Of a DNA stretch of 64,000 nucleotides, positions 1 to 11,329 are shown in pieces. The stretch lies in NCBI GenBank assembly GCA_014871385.1, contig CM026424.1, positions 8,972,847 through 9,036,846 of the forward strand, in the 5' to 3' direction. This DNA comes from Ceratodon purpureus. Taxonomy: Eukaryota; Streptophyta; Bryopsida; Pseudoditrichales; Ditrichaceae. The notes under the pieces were generated by a model. That model did no database searches. It was not told the DNA's origin and saw only the letters and a program-made list of their open reading frames with translations. Position 1 is the first letter of the stretch. Every line of letters begins with the position of its first letter. Made by a program: the position numbers and the translations under genes.

Positions 1-1390
1 TTTTTCGCAGCTTTTTTCACTCTCTATCCCTGAATTTTCTAACCCTGATTGGACACTATCCCCCTTTTGTTCGTTGACCAGTCCTCTGGTCAAATGTCCT
101 GGTGTCCTGGTTTCCACTACTCCCTTCTCATAGAATCTATATGGTTTTAACTTATTAATGTTAACCAAGACTGGGTCTGGTTCAAAATTTTTTACCTGGA
201 CCAGCAGAGCAGTATTGTTGGGGAGCCTGTACTGGACCCTATAAGGTCCAAACCACCGACTTTTAAATTTCCCCACATGCTCCTTGTGGCCCTTAGGATA
301 CCAGAGCACATAATCGCCCACTTGAAAATCCTTTCGCTTGTAGTGTTGCTGGCTCCAAAGTGCCCTGTTCCACTGCTTGGCCCCTACTGCTTCTTGGGCC
401 TCCAGTCTTGAAGTGTCCATCTGCTCCAAGTCTGCAATTCTTGCTGCCAACACCCTGGTTGGTGTATAATCTATCTCGGAATTGGTCTTCCTCGTCGGTA
501 CTATGTACTCTGTTGGCATTAACGGATGTAAGCCATAGACCAGTTGAAATGGTGTGTAACCTGTAGTAACCTTGTAGGCAGTCTGGTAGGAGAGCAGTAC
601 AGTATGAAGATGCTCATTCCAATCTGTTCTCCTATCATTGACCAGCTTGCTCACTAGGTGACCAATTACCTTGTTTGTTGATTCTGCCTGTCCATTACCC
701 TGGGGGTAATAGGTTGTTGATGTACGATGCTGGAGCAGAAAATGCTCAACCAGGTGTTCTATAGCCTCATTAATAAAATGAGAACCCTGGTCACTTACAA
801 GTGTCAAAGGACACCCGTATCTTGAAGGGATCTGCTCATACAAAAACTTAGCAGTGACTGCTGCTGAATTGGTTTTGAGCGCCCTTGCCTCCACCCACTT
901 GGTAGCATAATCTGTAGCCACCAGTATGTACTTGTTCCCTGTTCTGGATGCTGTTGGCTTAATGGGTCCGATAAAATCCAATCCCCATTTCATAAATGGT
1001 TCTGCTGGCATACCGGCCACTAAGGTAGCTAAACCAGTATTCGCCATGCCTCCCACTCTCTGGCATCTGTCACACGCCTTGCAGTATTCTGAAACATCCC
1101 GATGTATCGCTGGCCACCAGTATCCGGCGTCCAGTATCTTCCTGATGGTAATATATTCCGAAAAATGACCACCTGCTACTCCATTGTGCATCTCCTTCAT
1201 TACGATCTCTGCCTGCACTGGGTCCAGTACCCTCCTGATCACCGGATCGTGTCCCCGCTTGTGTAGAATTCCCTGGTCCAGTGTATAGGGCAGTGACTTT
1301 AGAATCAGCTTTCTCTGCTCCTCCTTGGACAAGTCCTGTCGTACAACACCACATTTCAGGTAAGAACGTACATCCTCTAACCATTCTAAT
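1..1390 (-). pseudogene. Gypsy integrase, running off the left edge
   Basis: The minus-strand frame from about 1390 to the window edge stays open. It contains the HHCC zinc region ([10 protein letters not shown] ... CKACDRCQ near 1070-1200) and then the DDE core: WGLDFIGPI near 975, LVSDQGSHF near 795, and [10 protein letters not shown] near 705, so the three catalytic acidic residues are visible. A C-terminal region with [11 protein letters not shown] near 310 follows. Integrase inserts element cDNA into the genome. RNase H upstream is in another frame, so the polyprotein is interrupted. Confidence 0.88.
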
Positions 1391-1393
1391 ATA

Positions 1394-2898
1394 AAATAAA
1401 CTTGCATCCTTGGTCTGGTCCTCAACACTAGTTGCTGGTTCTCCATTGGGCAATCTTGACATCGCATCTGCCACTCCATGATTTTTTCCTGGCTTATATA
1501 CCACTGTAAAGTCGTATTCTTGAAACAGCAGTAGCCATCTTGCTATCCTTCCTGACACCTGCGGCTTATTGACCAGATAAACCAGTGCCATATGGTCAAC
1601 ATAGAAAACAAACTTATTTCCCAGCAGGTAATGCCTATACTTGTTCAGAGCATAAACCATTGCCAAAGCTTCCCTTTCTGTAGTACTGTAGTTTCTCTCA
1701 GCAGAATTCAGCAGTCTACTAGCATAAGAAATGGGCTGGTCACACTTCCCTGTTGGATTCTGAGCCAGCATCACTCCTACTGCTATATTCGAAGCATCTG
1801 TATGCACATGGAACTCCAGGTCCCATCTTGGTGCAATGAGAATTGGCGCATTCTGGTACTGCTCCTTGATTTTCTTCCATGCCTGCTCACACTGGTCTGA
1901 CCAGATGAACTCCTCGGCCTTCCTCATGACCTGGTGATTGGTTCCATGATATGTGCATACGACTTAATGTAGCACCTGTTAAACTGGGCAAAACCGTTAA
2001 AAACTTGAACATCATCTGGCTTTTCTGGTCTAGGCATTTTCTCTACTGCTTCAATTTTCTTAGGATCAGGAAATTTCCCTTCTTAAGACACAATGTGGCC
2101 CAGTATAATACCAGAGAAGACCAGTAATAAACATTTCTCACGGTTTGAACTTATACCATACTCACAACATTTCTCAAAACACTTCCTCAGTTTGACCAGA
2201 TGGCTAATAATGTCACTGTACATACTGAAATCATCTAAAAACAATTTCATAAAATCACCAATGAAATCACGAAAGGCTTTGTTTACTGCCCTCTGGTATG
2301 TGGGAGGTGCGTTTTTCAGCCCAAAAGGCATGACTATCCACACAAATGCTCCCCAGTCCGTTACAAAAGCAGTCTTGTGCCGGTCCACTGGTGCTATCTG
2401 AATCTGGTGGTATCCGGAGTACCCATCCAGAAACGAATACATCTCATGTCCTGCCACAGAATCCAACACTTCCTCAGTAAATGGCAATGGATACGGGTCC
2501 TTTTTAGTGGCAGCATTCAATTTACGAAAATCAATACAAATTCTCAACTTCCCATTCTTCTTAGGAACAATAACAATAGGGGATAACCAGGTGGCATCCT
2601 CTACTGGTGTAATGAATCCGGCCTGAAGCAGTTTATCCAAGTCCTGCTTCACAATATTGGCATAATTTGGATTCATGCGATATCTGGCCTTATGAGATGG
2701 TGGAATATCCTTTTCCAACTCAATCCTGTGCTGTGCAATTGAGGGTGGGATACCCTTCAGGTCCTTATAGGTCCAGGCAAATACATCCTTGAACTCCCTG
2801 AACAGAGCCTCTGCTTCAATAGCCTGTTCTGGACTAATGGCTGCATTAACCTTCAGATACAGGGGGTCCTCCTCTGTTCCAAGGTTAATTTTTCTCAA
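1394..2898 (-). pseudogene. Gypsy reverse transcriptase and RNase H
   Basis: The RT core (2083-2898) shows the gypsy motifs in order: the KDIPPSHKARYR entry, KKDPYPLPF, a DGYSGYHQI block, VMPFGLKNAPPTYQR, and a catalytic box FLDDFSMYSD in place of the commoner YVDD. A TAA follows directly where the thumb region should continue (GHIVS, stop, EGKFPDPKK). RNase H (about 1394-1927) shows HTDAS, ISYASRLL, NYSTTEREALAMVYAL and the DAMSRLP end. The frame is lost again near 1930 and near 1390. Together these domains would copy element RNA into DNA. Confidence 0.9.
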
Positions 2899-3123
2899 CT
2901 ACTTCGATTCTGGTAAGGTCCAGGATGCAATCTTCAGTTTCTTCACTTTCTCCCGGGCTGGTGTCTCATCCACCTCAATGTCGCCCTCCTCAAAGTTGTA
3001 AAAATGGTCTGGGTAGGCTCGCTATGATCCCCCCTCTTGTCCCTGGTCCTGGTCCTGGTTCTTTGTCTGGCTCTTGATCTCGTCCTGGCCCTTGCTGTTG
3101 TCTTGGTCCTTGTTCTGCTCCAT

Positions 3124-4150
3124 TCAAGGCAGTGTGACTGTTCCAACTGCCAGTAAGTCATGCTCACTAGCTAACCACAAGGCTTCCTCCTCATCTGTCA
3201 GTCCTTCAGTAAAATTATAGCAGACTAGGACTTCAGGTAACTTAGGCCTGGGCCCCTTTCTCTGACTGACTGAAATAGTTTTTACAGTACCATTACCTCT
3301 GATAGTGACCAGGTTATTACCCCAGTCGTGATTCACCTTAGCATCAATTAAGCAGGGTCTGCCTAGCAACATACTATAGGCTTCATTAACTTCTTTATTT
3401 TTAATAACAGTCAAGGTAATAAGATAAGGAATACCGTGAATGTGAATTTTCACATTTCGAATCATTCCCACCGGGTCCACGACTGTTTGGTCCGCCATTC
3501 TTAGTCTGAAAGGAGCAGGCTGTGGGTCCTTGAGGCCCAGTCTTTTACGCTCCTCCTCAATTATTAGGTTCACACCTGATCCTCCATCCAGTAGGACATT
3601 CACCAGAGTCCCATTGCCTATCTGCAGAGTTAACACCGGCAGTTCTCTGTCAACATCTATAGCCAGACTGCCTATTAAATCAGTCTTACCTGGTTGACTG
3701 GTTGTTGGCTTCTTGCTTGGTGCTGGCTCTGGCTGAGTAGGCTGGTCTGCTACCATTTCTGGGAATACGTGGGCCTTCACAAATTCTGTCAAATTAGGGG
3801 CCATCTTCAGCAGCTGTCCTAGTGAGACTGTGATGGGACTGTCCAGTATTTTTCTTCCAACTACAGTTGCATAGTGCTGCTCCTGGTTGTTCTCTGTACT
3901 GGTCTCCCTTTCTGCACCCAATTCCTGCTCTATGGTCTTAGAGCTGTAGGCTAGGGTATCCGAGTCTGGAAATCCTGCCCACTCATTATCCAATACTTCG
4001 CCATCTCCTTCCTTCTCTGCTGTTTTTAAAGTCGCCCTGAGTCTCTCTGCTTCTGCCTTCTCCTGCTCCTCTTGAAGTTGATTTTTCTTCAAGGTTTCTA
4101 GCATCAAATTCCTGATTTTTTCTTCCTCCTGCCAGTCCTCCTTCGTTCTG
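3124..4150 (-). pseudogene. Gypsy aspartic protease region
   Basis: The reading frame from about 4150 to 3124 starts with a charged linker and contains the retropepsin-type active site VNVLLDGGSGVNLI near 3600, where the catalytic Asp sits in a D-G-G-S-G context in place of the usual D-T/S-G. It would process the gag-pol polyprotein. It lies in a different frame from gag upstream and is followed by a low-complexity Arg/Thr stretch (2943-3120), so the join to RT is also broken. Confidence 0.8.
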
Positions 4151-4177
4151 GCCTTTCTTGGTTCAGGTTCCCTTGAT

Positions 4178-6883
4178 TCATCCTGGATAGGTAACAGTCC
4201 TGCCTTCAGCCTCTGGGCTCTGGACAGCTACCCCCACTGACTCTTCAGGTTCCTCTATTAGCTCAATCTCCACATTACTTACATGGTGATCCTGTTTCTT
4301 GTTGGTCTTCTCTTGGTCTGCCAAAAACTGGTCCCATTGTGCCTTCTTGGGGCAATTCCAGCTTCTGTGGTCTGCTCCTCCACACAAGAAACAACATGGT
4401 GGTTGATCACCAAAACTCCTCTGTTGACTACTGCCTGCCCTGGGGTTCGGTGGTCGCTGGTATCCTTGGTTGTAACTGTAAGTTCCTGCAGGTTTAGAAG
4501 CAGAAACTTCATTAACACAAACATGTTCTTCTCCTTCCTTCTTCGCACCTGACCCCCTCTGGTTGGCTGGGTTGTACCAACAGTTCTTATCATCATGGCT
4601 CAGCTTCTTACAAATACCACAGGCTTTCCTTGGAGTCTCTTGGTCTGGTTCCTTCCTGGGCACTGTGGCTGCCTTACTGCTGGTCTCCACTTTCTTCACC
4701 TCAATCTTAGTGGGTTTACCACTAGAGTCAGTGCAGTTCTCCTCGCATCTCAAGGCTGCATCCACCAACTCTGTCAAACTCCTGACTGGTGCCACACTGG
4801 TAGTAATCTTGATATATTCCAGCAGTCCTGCTCGAAAATTAGTGATTTTGAACCCTTCTCCTGGATCAGATTGTAGACATTTAATTAATGTCATAAACCG
4901 ATCACAGTAGTCTTGTACCTTCTCTTTGTCCCCCTCTTTGAAGGACTTCAATTCCCTGTATACTGCCTCATCAGTAGTCTGGTCTCTGTACCTTCTCCTG
5001 AAAGCAGCTTTAACATCCTCCCATGAGCAGTAGACATGGTTCTCCAGGAAATTCTCATACCATGCACCAACCTTGTCCAGTAAAGTGGTACCCATCAAGT
5101 TGATTATCACCTGCTCATCTGTTTCTCCATTGTGCCACAAGGTTCTCTCAAACTGCCGTATATGAACATCTAGATTGGTCCCCTCCTTGTACTTGGAGTA
5201 GGTCAGTGGCTTCCTCTGTGCCACAAGGACCGGTCCTGTCACTGGTGGTACACTGGGTCTAGTAGCTGGTGGGTAGGCTAATGGACCATGCCTCACTGGA
5301 TAACTGCTGTCCGCTGTATCCCCTGGTACTCCTATCCCCGCAGGTGGCCTAGTGTCATATGGCATCCCTTTCATTATCTCCGCTGGTCTTCTGTATCCTG
5401 TTCCTGTATCAGGAACTCCTGCTCCAGCTTCAGCTCCTCCGCTTGGCCAGTATGCAGTTCTGTTGACTTCTGGTCTATACTCATCACCTGTGAGGTGATC
5501 CACATAGGTAGAATGTACCCCTCCTCCTCCTGTTGGGCTCATCCGAGTCCTTGAGGTTGGGAAATAGTCTGTCCCTGGCCTTCTTGGTGTAACAGATGTA
5601 GTATAGGGTGCTCCCATCAATTCTGCTTCCCTTAGTTGACCTGGTCTGTCCCCCTGGACCACTGAATGGTCGTATGCTGCCCACGGATCCGCCCTTGGCT
5701 TGGCCTGGAGTTTCTGGCTTTCTTCCCTCAGTATTTCCTGCCATTTGTAAAGGGTCGCCTGCCGTGTAGCTTCTTTCATCTCTTCCTCCTTCTTCTTCTG
5801 GTCCTCCAATCTCTGGGCCTCTTGTAATAAACGCAGAGCCTCCTGTCTTAGCAAGTCCTGCTGCATTGCTTCTTTTCTCTCAGCTGCCTGCTTTATTTCC
5901 TCCCTTCTTTGAGTCTATTGCCAGGTTCTAAGAGCCTCCTGTCTTTGTTTCTCCTGGTCCTGCTCTTCAAGTCTCTTTGTTTCCTGCCATAGCTTCATGG
6001 CTTCCTTCAGTTTGATCTCCTCCCGATTCTTTTCTTCCCAAGCCTCCATTGTCTCTCTGAACCTGGCTGCCTGGCCTAGCTCCTCCATTTGCCTCCTGTA
6101 CAGGTCCTCTATTGCCTGCTGGGTTCTTCGTTCTCTCTCTGCTTGCCTTCTAGCCTGCTGTCGAGCCTTTAACTCCTCCAGCTGTCTTCTGTCCTCCTCA
6201 TCTTCCTCTAGCTCCATTCCTTGGAACTGCTCTTGTGCAAAATGTACCACTGGTCTCCTGGGATTCACCAGTGCTGGCTTACCCGTTTTGTACATCTCTG
6301 ACAGTGCTGCTGCTCCTGTCTGGACTCTGTCCCCAGTGTGAACTTCTTCCAATTTCTTCTTCAGCGTTTCCAATGTCTCCACCAAATCACCTGGTGTTTT
6401 CTCCCCTGGTTTCGGTGTGTCTGGTCTGCTGCCTCCTTTCTTCTCCTCCTCCTGGTAATGGTCATATGCTGATGCCATTCTGGTCTGGGGGTTCCAGCAA
6501 TGCTCTGTGTCTCCTTCACCTGGCCTTGGAAATTCCCTCCTGCTGGTCCTAGGTGATAGTGGATGTCCCTCATACTTCCGAATTTCTTCTTCATCCTCCT
6601 GCCAATTCTTGAAGCTTGGGCCAGGTTCTCCTCTTGCTGACCCTGTCCTCCTCCTTACTCCAAGTATTGTCTCCTGGCTCGAATTTTCTCCTACCAGGTC
6701 CATGTCAATCAGGTCCCTGGTTCTCCCTTTGGCTATGCTTTCTTCTGAACTCAATTGTCCTCCCATTGGTTTTCCTACTTCTGCTGCTGCTCTTTGCTCT
6801 CTGAGTTCGTACCTTGCCAACCGTTCTGCTGCTTGTCTCCTGGCTATCTCTTCCTTGTCCCACCCTGGGTATTCTCTATCCAT
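4178..6883 (-). pseudogene. Gypsy gag, in two frames separated by a stop
   Basis: Two long minus-strand pieces (5915-6883 and 4178-5866) are in the same frame and separated by a TAG plus a few codons, so they were one gag frame. The first piece and the start of the second are strongly charged, with long Glu/Arg/Gln-rich runs expected to form coiled coil. The second piece has a retrotransposon gag-like helical region (about residues 215-370) and then two CCHC zinc knuckles: CGICKKLSHDDKNC near 4600 and CFLCGGADHRSWNC near 4385, both with C-x2-C-x4-H-x4-C spacing. Gag packages element RNA into virus-like particles. The frame ends at 4178 and continuity with protease needs a frame change. Confidence 0.85.
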
Positions 6884-7828
6884 TGCAGTACAGTTTTGCT
6901 GCTCTTCCCTTGGTACTCTCTGGTCAGGTGTTCTACTGGTTCGGCTGGTGTCTCCAGTAACCGAGTCTGCTTCTCCAAAACTCCTGGGTAGGTGCTGTCG
7001 GCTCCTGTCCTCAGCCCTCCTCTGGTCTGTAGAATGCTAGTCCTGTTGTTTCCTGGTTCCTGCCCAGTCCATCCCTTTGCCACCCTTCCACTCTGGTTCC
7101 TTAAGGTGCTGTCAGTCTTTTACTGTCCTACTGTAGGTAGTTTCATGCCCTTCGTTTCGCAAGTTCTAGCATAGTCCTAGTTTTTCCAAGCTACCATGCA
7201 TTACAGTTTTGCAAGCTTCTCCCATGGATTTTCTCCTGGTTCATTTACTGTCCATCCATTTTTGTTTTTAATTTTTCAATTTTCTCATTTTTCATTTTTC
7301 TTCTTAAGCTACTTACTGTTTTCTTAACCCGTTTTTACTGTTTGCAGTTTTACCCTTTGTTCCCACTGTTACCTTTACTATTCGACCATTGGTTACTAAC
7401 TTCGTAACTTTTCGATTTTTACTGCTACTTTTTACTGTTCGACTGTCTTTTACTGGCTGGTAACTTTTTAATTTTTACTGCTATTGTTTACTGCTGGTTT
7501 TTTACGCAACCTACTGTTCCTTTCTCTTACTGCCTGAATGCAACAGTAGTTTGAGACATACCTGGATACTGGCGACTATCCTCCCTCTGCTGTGGAGCTG
7601 CCCTCAGCTCCTGTCGACGTTGACTGATTTGTCCTTGGCTCCTCCACCATAACTTTCTAGAACCGAATACGCCCACAGCCTCGTACATAGCTCCTCCTGC
7701 AATCGCTGAGAAATCCTTTGACTGTAATCTGTGACGAGAATCCCGTGCCTCGGCCACTGTGCCTGTAGATCTGGTGCACCACTGTCCTGGACTTGTGCAG
7801 AATCGCAGCAAGAGCCACCTGGTCCGTT
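6884..7828 (-). other. Leader and gag 5' region of the gypsy element
   Basis: This stretch between the primer-binding site and the main gag frame holds only short broken frames. One, at 6844-7083, overlaps the start of the downstream gag frame and is probably a displaced part of the gag N-terminus. From 7240 to 7520 the sequence is rich in runs of T with repeated TTTACTG/TTTTTACTG words, which looks like untranslated leader. Confidence 0.5.
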
Positions 7829-7847
7829 CTTAATGCATAGTCGCCAA
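7829..7847 (-). other. Primer-binding site of the gypsy element
   Basis: Immediately inside the LTR, the minus strand reads TTGGCGACTATGCATTAAG. Position and the TTGGCG start fit plant gypsy primer-binding sites. I do not assign the priming tRNA. Confidence 0.6.
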
Positions 7848-8447
7848 TGTTAAAGGGTGATTAAGCTTCACCCTTAAAAAGCTTGGATACTTCTTCTAAG
7901 TCAAATAGAACCTCAAAAAAATGTAATACTGACCCCTCGTTCCTAACTCTCACTAATCTGGTCTTACACCAGTAACCTGCTCACTGCTCCTGATCTGATC
8001 ATCAATACAAGTCTTTCTCATTCAATACGCATCTAACCCTAACATTCAATACTCAATCTGATCTGCAATTTCAATGGACCTTTACTCATTACTTTCCCAC
8101 CAAGTACAATCATCCTGCTCCTAGATCCTGCCCCTCAGCAACCGTACCTCTTTCCCTACCTCCTAACCTCCCTTCTCCTACACTACCATACCCCTGAACA
8201 CACAAGAGGCTGAGAGAGAGTGAGAGCCGCCATGCTCTCACTCCTCACTACCCCCAAACCCTAGCCGTCATCCTCCTATGTCCATTTTTCATCCAGTTCA
8301 GAAATACATCCGACTGTCAAAACTTCATCCAAAACGCAGTGACTAGTAACTGGACAGTAACTAACTGTTTTACTGCTCTAGGCAGTTTACTGTTCCTGCT
8401 CCTAAAGTACTGCTCCTAGTGAAAAGACAGAAAATCCCTTTAACGCA
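7848..8447 (-). repeat. LTR (5' LTR of the gypsy element), about 600 bp
   Basis: Read on the minus strand the segment opens TGCGTTAAAGGG and closes CCCTTTAACA. It is therefore bounded by TG...CA with imperfect inverted ends. It directly abuts a primer-binding-like sequence on the internal side and a RING-finger reading frame on the outer side. The second LTR is outside the window, so the exact outer base (8446-8447) is inferred from the TG/CA rule and the inverted ends only. Confidence 0.75.
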
Positions 8448-10623
8448 GTGCCACGTAGAGATGCAGCACCAGCAAATATGGCTGTAGTGCCTCCAATCAA
8501 CCATCCAGCAGACGTTATAGAACCTCACGATGATGCGAACATCATCTTCATGGAAAACGATCCGAATACGGCAGCTAATTTGAAGGTGGTCGGAACTGAA
8601 CCTACGATGGTTCTTGGCATGCCGGTTATAGTTAGAAATGACCAGTCTAACCAAACCGAGGAGGTCGGGGAGTTGCAATTAAAGCATTAGGAGAAAAATG
8701 AGCTCAAAATAAGGCCGTGTAAGCCTGCCCTTTCTAGGTGAACTCCCTACTTTGGGCACCTCTGCAGCTGGCAGCGGATGCCAGAGTTGCTGCCCGCACA
8801 GAACTGCGTGGCGCACTCACAACAAAGGTCCTCGGAATATTAGGTGAGACATGAATGCCTCAGCTCGGGCTTTGGTCCCAAGTGGGCAGGTTGTGTCAGC
8901 CGGACACTGTAGATGTGCCCTCCACACGCCTCCCTCGGAGGTCATTGGTTCGAGCCCCCGTGGCGGTTGCTGGCAGCAAGCTGGCACCTCACATGCCATG
9001 TCAAAAAGTACGCGGGCAGCGCCCGTTTTTTTCTCTCACGTGCCGCTTACACGGCCTTTTTGTGACCTGATTTTTCTCCTAATGGTTATAGAAAAGGATG
9101 GCTTCATTGCAGAGTTACAAGAGACCATCCAAAAATTACGATTGGAATCAGCAGCAAAAGATGCAGTAATATCAGATTTGCGCAATCAATTGCAAGAACG
9201 AGAAAGACCTCAGTCTTCTCAAGCCAATGATATACCTGTAGTTCAGGATCCAATGTTGGTGGATGAATCTTACATCAACAACACAGTTGATGTTGCAACG
9301 GCCGGTGTGTTGGAGAATATTTCCACACCAGCAAAACGACGACGGGTTGGAGTGATATTGCCTCCACTAGCCCCATACCCGCGACCCTATGTGGACATTG
9401 ATGGACCATTAAGTCAAGATTCCTTGTCATTTCCACCGAATGCTCTAACGGGAGAAGTGGAGACATTGATGAGAGCCAATAATGAATTTCGGCTCCTTGT
9501 TTCTAAGCTCGCTAAATCATACTACGAGTGGAAAGTGGCAACCATTCTCAGCGTTGATCGCGGTCGCCAAATCGCATTAGAGTTCAAGAAGATCGACGAA
9601 TCGTACTTGCAACACAACAGACGAAGGGATTTTGGCCTCACTTCATGGATTAACGCAGATGATATGTATCCATCCGACATGCCAATGCAAGAATCGGATC
9701 CTAAACTCATAGACTGGGCGAAGTTGGATTTCGATGTGAAGAACGCAACTTCGTGCCATGATCTTCAAATGAAGGAAGGAGTTAAAAGCAGAAAGCTTTG
9801 GCCAAATCCTCAACCGTGGGTGATGGATGGTTCAAAACAATGTATGGTGTGTCTAAACACATTTGGTCCTGAGGGTGGATGGGCAGTTGGATCATGTACC
9901 CACATGTTCCATTCAATGTGTTTAATTAACATTTTTTTGGTAAGGAGATTTTGCCCGATGTGCAAATCCCCGTTCCATGAACGCTTGTACGAGGTTTTTG
10001 GACTCACTCCATACATGCCACCAAGCCATGAGAGAAATCCCGAAAACACACCAGGTGAAGAGTACCGCAACATGTGGGGGGAAGATTTGATTTGGAGTTG
10101 GCGGGCCCAGATTCACTCGGTCTTCAAGAGCAATGTAAGTGACGAGTTGGGGTGGGAGAATGACGACAAGCAGATTGTGAGGGTGAGCAAGAAGATAATT
10201 GGATTAGCGAAGGAGGACCAAGGGAAACGAAATTTTTTCTATCAGACTTTGAATGGATACTGGGATGCGAAGCATAAGAAGTTCCAACTTGGTACGCACC
10301 CAAAAGGCCTCATATGGAACAAGGAGGGGGAATTGGTTACAGACCTTGAAGGTCACGCCACTCTGACCGCCCGAGAGGCAGTCCAGATGTCTCTTTTGGA
10401 GTGGAAGTATGTTTTCGAAAATGAAGCTGTTGACTTTCTTCTGGAGGAACACTCTCCACAGACATTGCGTACATTGAGAGAATTGAGAAACTCGCAAATT
10501 TTGCGTTCTCTCAGTGAAACCGATGGCCCATTCCGGCGGACACGGACCAGAGCCAGGCGCACCTTGACGCTGGACGATGGAGCGGAACCAAGTGGCACAG
10601 CGGGAGTACATGCAGATGACTAG
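8448..10623 (+). pseudogene. RING-finger protein reading frame, interrupted by two transposons
   Basis: Two plus-strand pieces, 8448-8684 and 9085-10623, are in the same phase on either side of a 400-bp inverted-repeat element. The downstream piece starts with a coiled coil (IAELQETIQKLRLESAAKD), then a basic KRRRVGV stretch, a unique region, and a RING-type zinc site at 9841-9966 (CMVC ... CTHMFHSMC ... CPMC; RING-H2-like order). A conserved-looking 200-residue tail and a basic RTRTRARR end follow. RING domains usually act as E3 ubiquitin ligases; the target is unknown. The 5' part before 8448 is cut off by the gypsy LTR, so the true start is not in view. An ATG at 8851 lies inside the inserted element and is unlikely to be native. 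I do not recognise the family; it could be a multicopy element-borne gene. Confidence 0.65.
8685..9084. mobile_element. 400-bp MITE with 40-bp terminal inverted repeats
   Basis: The ends 8685-8724 and 9045-9084 are inverted repeats matching at 36 of 40 positions, starting CATTAGGAGAAAAAT. The element has no coding capacity and sits inside the RING-finger frame. No exact target duplication is visible; the flanks ATTAAAG and GTTATAG agree at 5 of 7. The superfamily is undecided (hAT-, Mutator- or Harbinger-like). An internal GGTTCGAGCCCC at 8947-8958 resembles a pol III B box. Confidence 0.85.
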
Positions 10624-10895
10624 GAATAGTTACAACTTAGTACTAGGTGACTAGTTTTCGTCTACTACAGTTTTTGTAATGTTTTGGTTTGAAATGGTAA
10701 TGAAATGCTTTTATTTTCATAAATGTATACAACATTGCAAAGTCCATGTATTTTGGCTCACGAGTATCTCATTTTTAATATGCTGAATTTATACATTTGT
10801 CATTGCGCTTAGCCCCAATATATTATTCTGATGGAAATGTTAGGTTTTTTTGCATTGTCAAAAATTTACTATACCTACAAAATGGGCCGCACAAC

Positions 10896-11022
10896 AAACC
10901 CGCTCGCGCCCCCCTGAACCCGCTCGCGCCCCCCCCCTTGAACCCGCTCACGCCCCCCCTTGAACCCGCTCGCGCCCCCCCTGTACCCGCTCTCGCCCCC
11001 CCCCTACACACGCTGGCGCCCC
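10896..11022. repeat. GC-rich minisatellite, about six units of ~20 bp
   Basis: Units of the form AACCCGCTCGCGCCCCCC are repeated about six times with variable C-run length and a few substitutions, the last units reading TACCCGCTCTCGCC and CACGCTGGCGCC. It lies about 270 bp downstream of the RING-finger frame. The surrounding DNA is AT-rich, so the block stands out sharply. Confidence 0.85.
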
Positions 11023-11329
11023 TTTTGCATATGTGGAATTCCTCGTCAGCGTTCGTTGTCCATGTCATCAATATGTTTCCCCTATAGGTAAGTTGTAAAA
11101 AAAAAAACTAACTTAGTAATTTTCCTCCTCCCCTCAATGTCCGATTATCACCCCGGACCGACCAGTCCGTCTGTCCGTCCGTCCATGTCCGGAAATTTTG
11201 CCCATGTCCGTCCGATAAGACAACCCTGGGCTCCCTGCACCTTAAAGCAAGATGTGTGAACGGGCCCAATATTTGTCATCTTATGAATACATGTACTGCA
11301 GAAACATACATGTATTCATTATTGACACA

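Larger units (their letters stand above)
1..8447 (-). mobile_element. Ty3/gypsy LTR retrotransposon, decayed, 5' LTR plus internal region
   Basis: On the minus strand the order is LTR, primer-binding region, gag with zinc knuckles, aspartic protease, reverse transcriptase, RNase H, integrase, which is the Ty3/gypsy gene order. The 3' LTR lies beyond the left edge, so LTR divergence and the target duplication cannot be checked here. The coding region has several lesions: a TAG in gag near 5912-5914, a frame change between gag and protease near 4180, a TAA just after the RT core near 2080-2085, a frame break near 1930 and another near 1390. The copy cannot make an intact polyprotein. Confidence 0.93.

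Noticed and set aside
8851-9084. ATG at 8851 as the native start of the RING-finger protein
   Set aside because: It lies inside the inserted inverted-repeat element; the in-phase coding sequence upstream (8448-8684) shows that the native frame began further left.
10896-11022. CRISPR-like repeat array
   Set aside because: The units are directly adjacent without unique spacers; it is a minisatellite.
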